Of a stretch of 5,888 nucleotides of DNA, positions 5,417 through 5,888 are shown piece after piece; position 1 is the stretch's first letter, and the number at the start of each line of letters is the position of its first letter. The translations under genes were made by a program, and so were the position numbers. This DNA is from Candidatus Micrarchaeaceae archaeon (GTDB lineage Archaea > Micrarchaeota > Micrarchaeia > Micrarchaeales > Micrarchaeaceae), in assembly GCA_027310535.1 (NCBI GenBank), contig DAIDAQ010000015.1, forward strand, positions 1 through 5,888, in the 5' to 3' direction. The notes beneath the pieces were generated by a model, which did not search any database, was not told the DNA's origin, and worked only from the letters and a program-made list of their open reading frames with translations.

Positions 5417-5888
5417 TCACTTCTTTCTGCCTATGCGCCTTGCGGCTATGTGCCCGACCTTCCTGCCCGGAGGAGCATTCCTTGACGTCATGCTGGACTT
5501 GCCCTTGTGGTGCTGCTTCCCTCCGAATGGGTGGTCGACGGGATTCATCTTCACCCCCCTGTTTGTCGGCCATGTCCTGTTAAGCGCATGGAATATGTAA
5601 TGGCTCTTGCCAGCCTTGACGAGCGGCTGCTCGTGGAACCCGCCTCCCGATACGACGCCGAGCTGCGCCCTGCACTCCCCGTCAAGCAGGAGGCTGGCCT
5701 TTGACGGCATCCTCACCATGGCGGTGCCTTCGCCGTGTGCCGATATGAATGCTGACGAGCCCGCAGTCCTGACCAGCCTGCCACCATCGCCTGGCCTGAG
5801 CTCTATGTTATATATAGGTATGCCCTTTGGTATCTCTGAAAGCCTGAGTACGCTCCCTAGCGTGTATGACTTGTATCCTATGTAGACC
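5417..5888 (-). CDS. rpl2: Large ribosomal subunit protein uL2, C-terminal part (gene continues past the right edge)
   Basis: uL2 binds 23S rRNA next to the peptidyl-transferase centre. The window holds the last 156 complete codons and the TGA stop; the 5' part lies beyond the edge. Conserved blocks are IPKGIPIYNIELRPGDGG (about 19-36 of the visible part), GVVSGGG (77-83), KAGKSHY (91-97), and the hallmark MNPVDHPFGG (114-123) near the peptidyl-transferase centre. The SRNAPPGRKVGHIAARRIG ending (135-153) is typical of archaeal uL2. The ATG at 5719 is internal and is not the start: the frame runs open and homologous upstream of it to the window edge. It is the first gene of the visible operon and lies 4 nt from rps19. 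In the IPKGIPIYNI stretch all four Ile codons are AUA. Confidence 0.97.
   Translation of the reverse strand, partial: VYIGYKSYTLGSVLRLSEIPKGIPIYNIELRPGDGGRLVRTAGSSAFISAHGEGTAMVRMPSKASLLLDGECRAQLGVVSGGGFHEQPLVKAGKSHYIFHALNRTWPTNRGVKMNPVDHPFGGKQHHKGKSSMTSRNAPPGRKVGHIAARRIGRKK

Noticed and set aside
4184..5583. Several plus-strand open frames of 80-190 codons opposite rps3, rpl22 and rps19
   Set aside because: They are antisense shadows of conserved ribosomal genes, produced by the skewed codon use of those genes. Their Cys- and Leu-rich products show no family features.
5417..5719. rpl2 starting at the ATG at 5719
   Set aside because: The same frame continues upstream to the window edge with strong uL2 homology (for example IPIYNIELRPGDGG), so this Met is internal.

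Overview
This window is archaeal. Four tightly packed ribosomal protein genes on the minus strand are clearly of the archaeal type (uL2, uS19, uL22, and uS3 with its KH domain). They lie in the classical archaeal S10-cluster order. Upstream spacing shows GGTG/GGTGA Shine-Dalgarno cores that match the archaeal 16S tail. A tRNA carries an intron at the canonical archaeal site after position 37, and an AglB/STT3-type oligosaccharyltransferase is present. The lineage cannot be fixed from the window. The broken ribosomal operon, the long divergent AglB and the tRNA-Ile with a UAU anticodon would fit a DPANN-type or other early-branching archaeon, but that is inference.

Every gene I can support reads on the minus strand, so transcription runs from right to left. 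From the right edge: the C-terminal part of rpl2 (5417-5888), rps19 (5020-5412), rpl22 with a long low-complexity tail (4280-5020), rps3 (3654-4277), then directly aglB (590-3649). The first four genes and aglB are joined by 4-nt gaps or by stop/start overlaps, so they look like one translationally coupled operon. In most archaea rps3 is followed by rpl29 and other ribosomal genes; here aglB follows instead.

Downstream of aglB, a TATA-like box (573-580) sits about 28 nt before an intron-containing tRNA-Ile(UAU) gene (440-549). Only 32 nt after the tRNA, with no visible promoter of its own, begins a small AT-rich gene for a 72-residue CxxC/CxxC zinc-ribbon protein (189-407). At the left edge, a good archaeal TATA box (110-119) precedes a gene that starts at 88 and runs out of the window; the spacing suggests a leaderless mRNA.

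The most notable points are the following. The UAU-anticodon isoleucine tRNA coincides with very heavy AUA use in the ribosomal genes: 17 of 26 Ile codons in rps3 by hand count. AglB has an extra N-terminal membrane module of about 125 residues with a His-rich linker. The second acidic metal-binding motif of AglB appears to be replaced. The predicted extracytoplasmic domain of AglB carries 11 N-glycosylation sequons. The S10 operon is broken after rps3.
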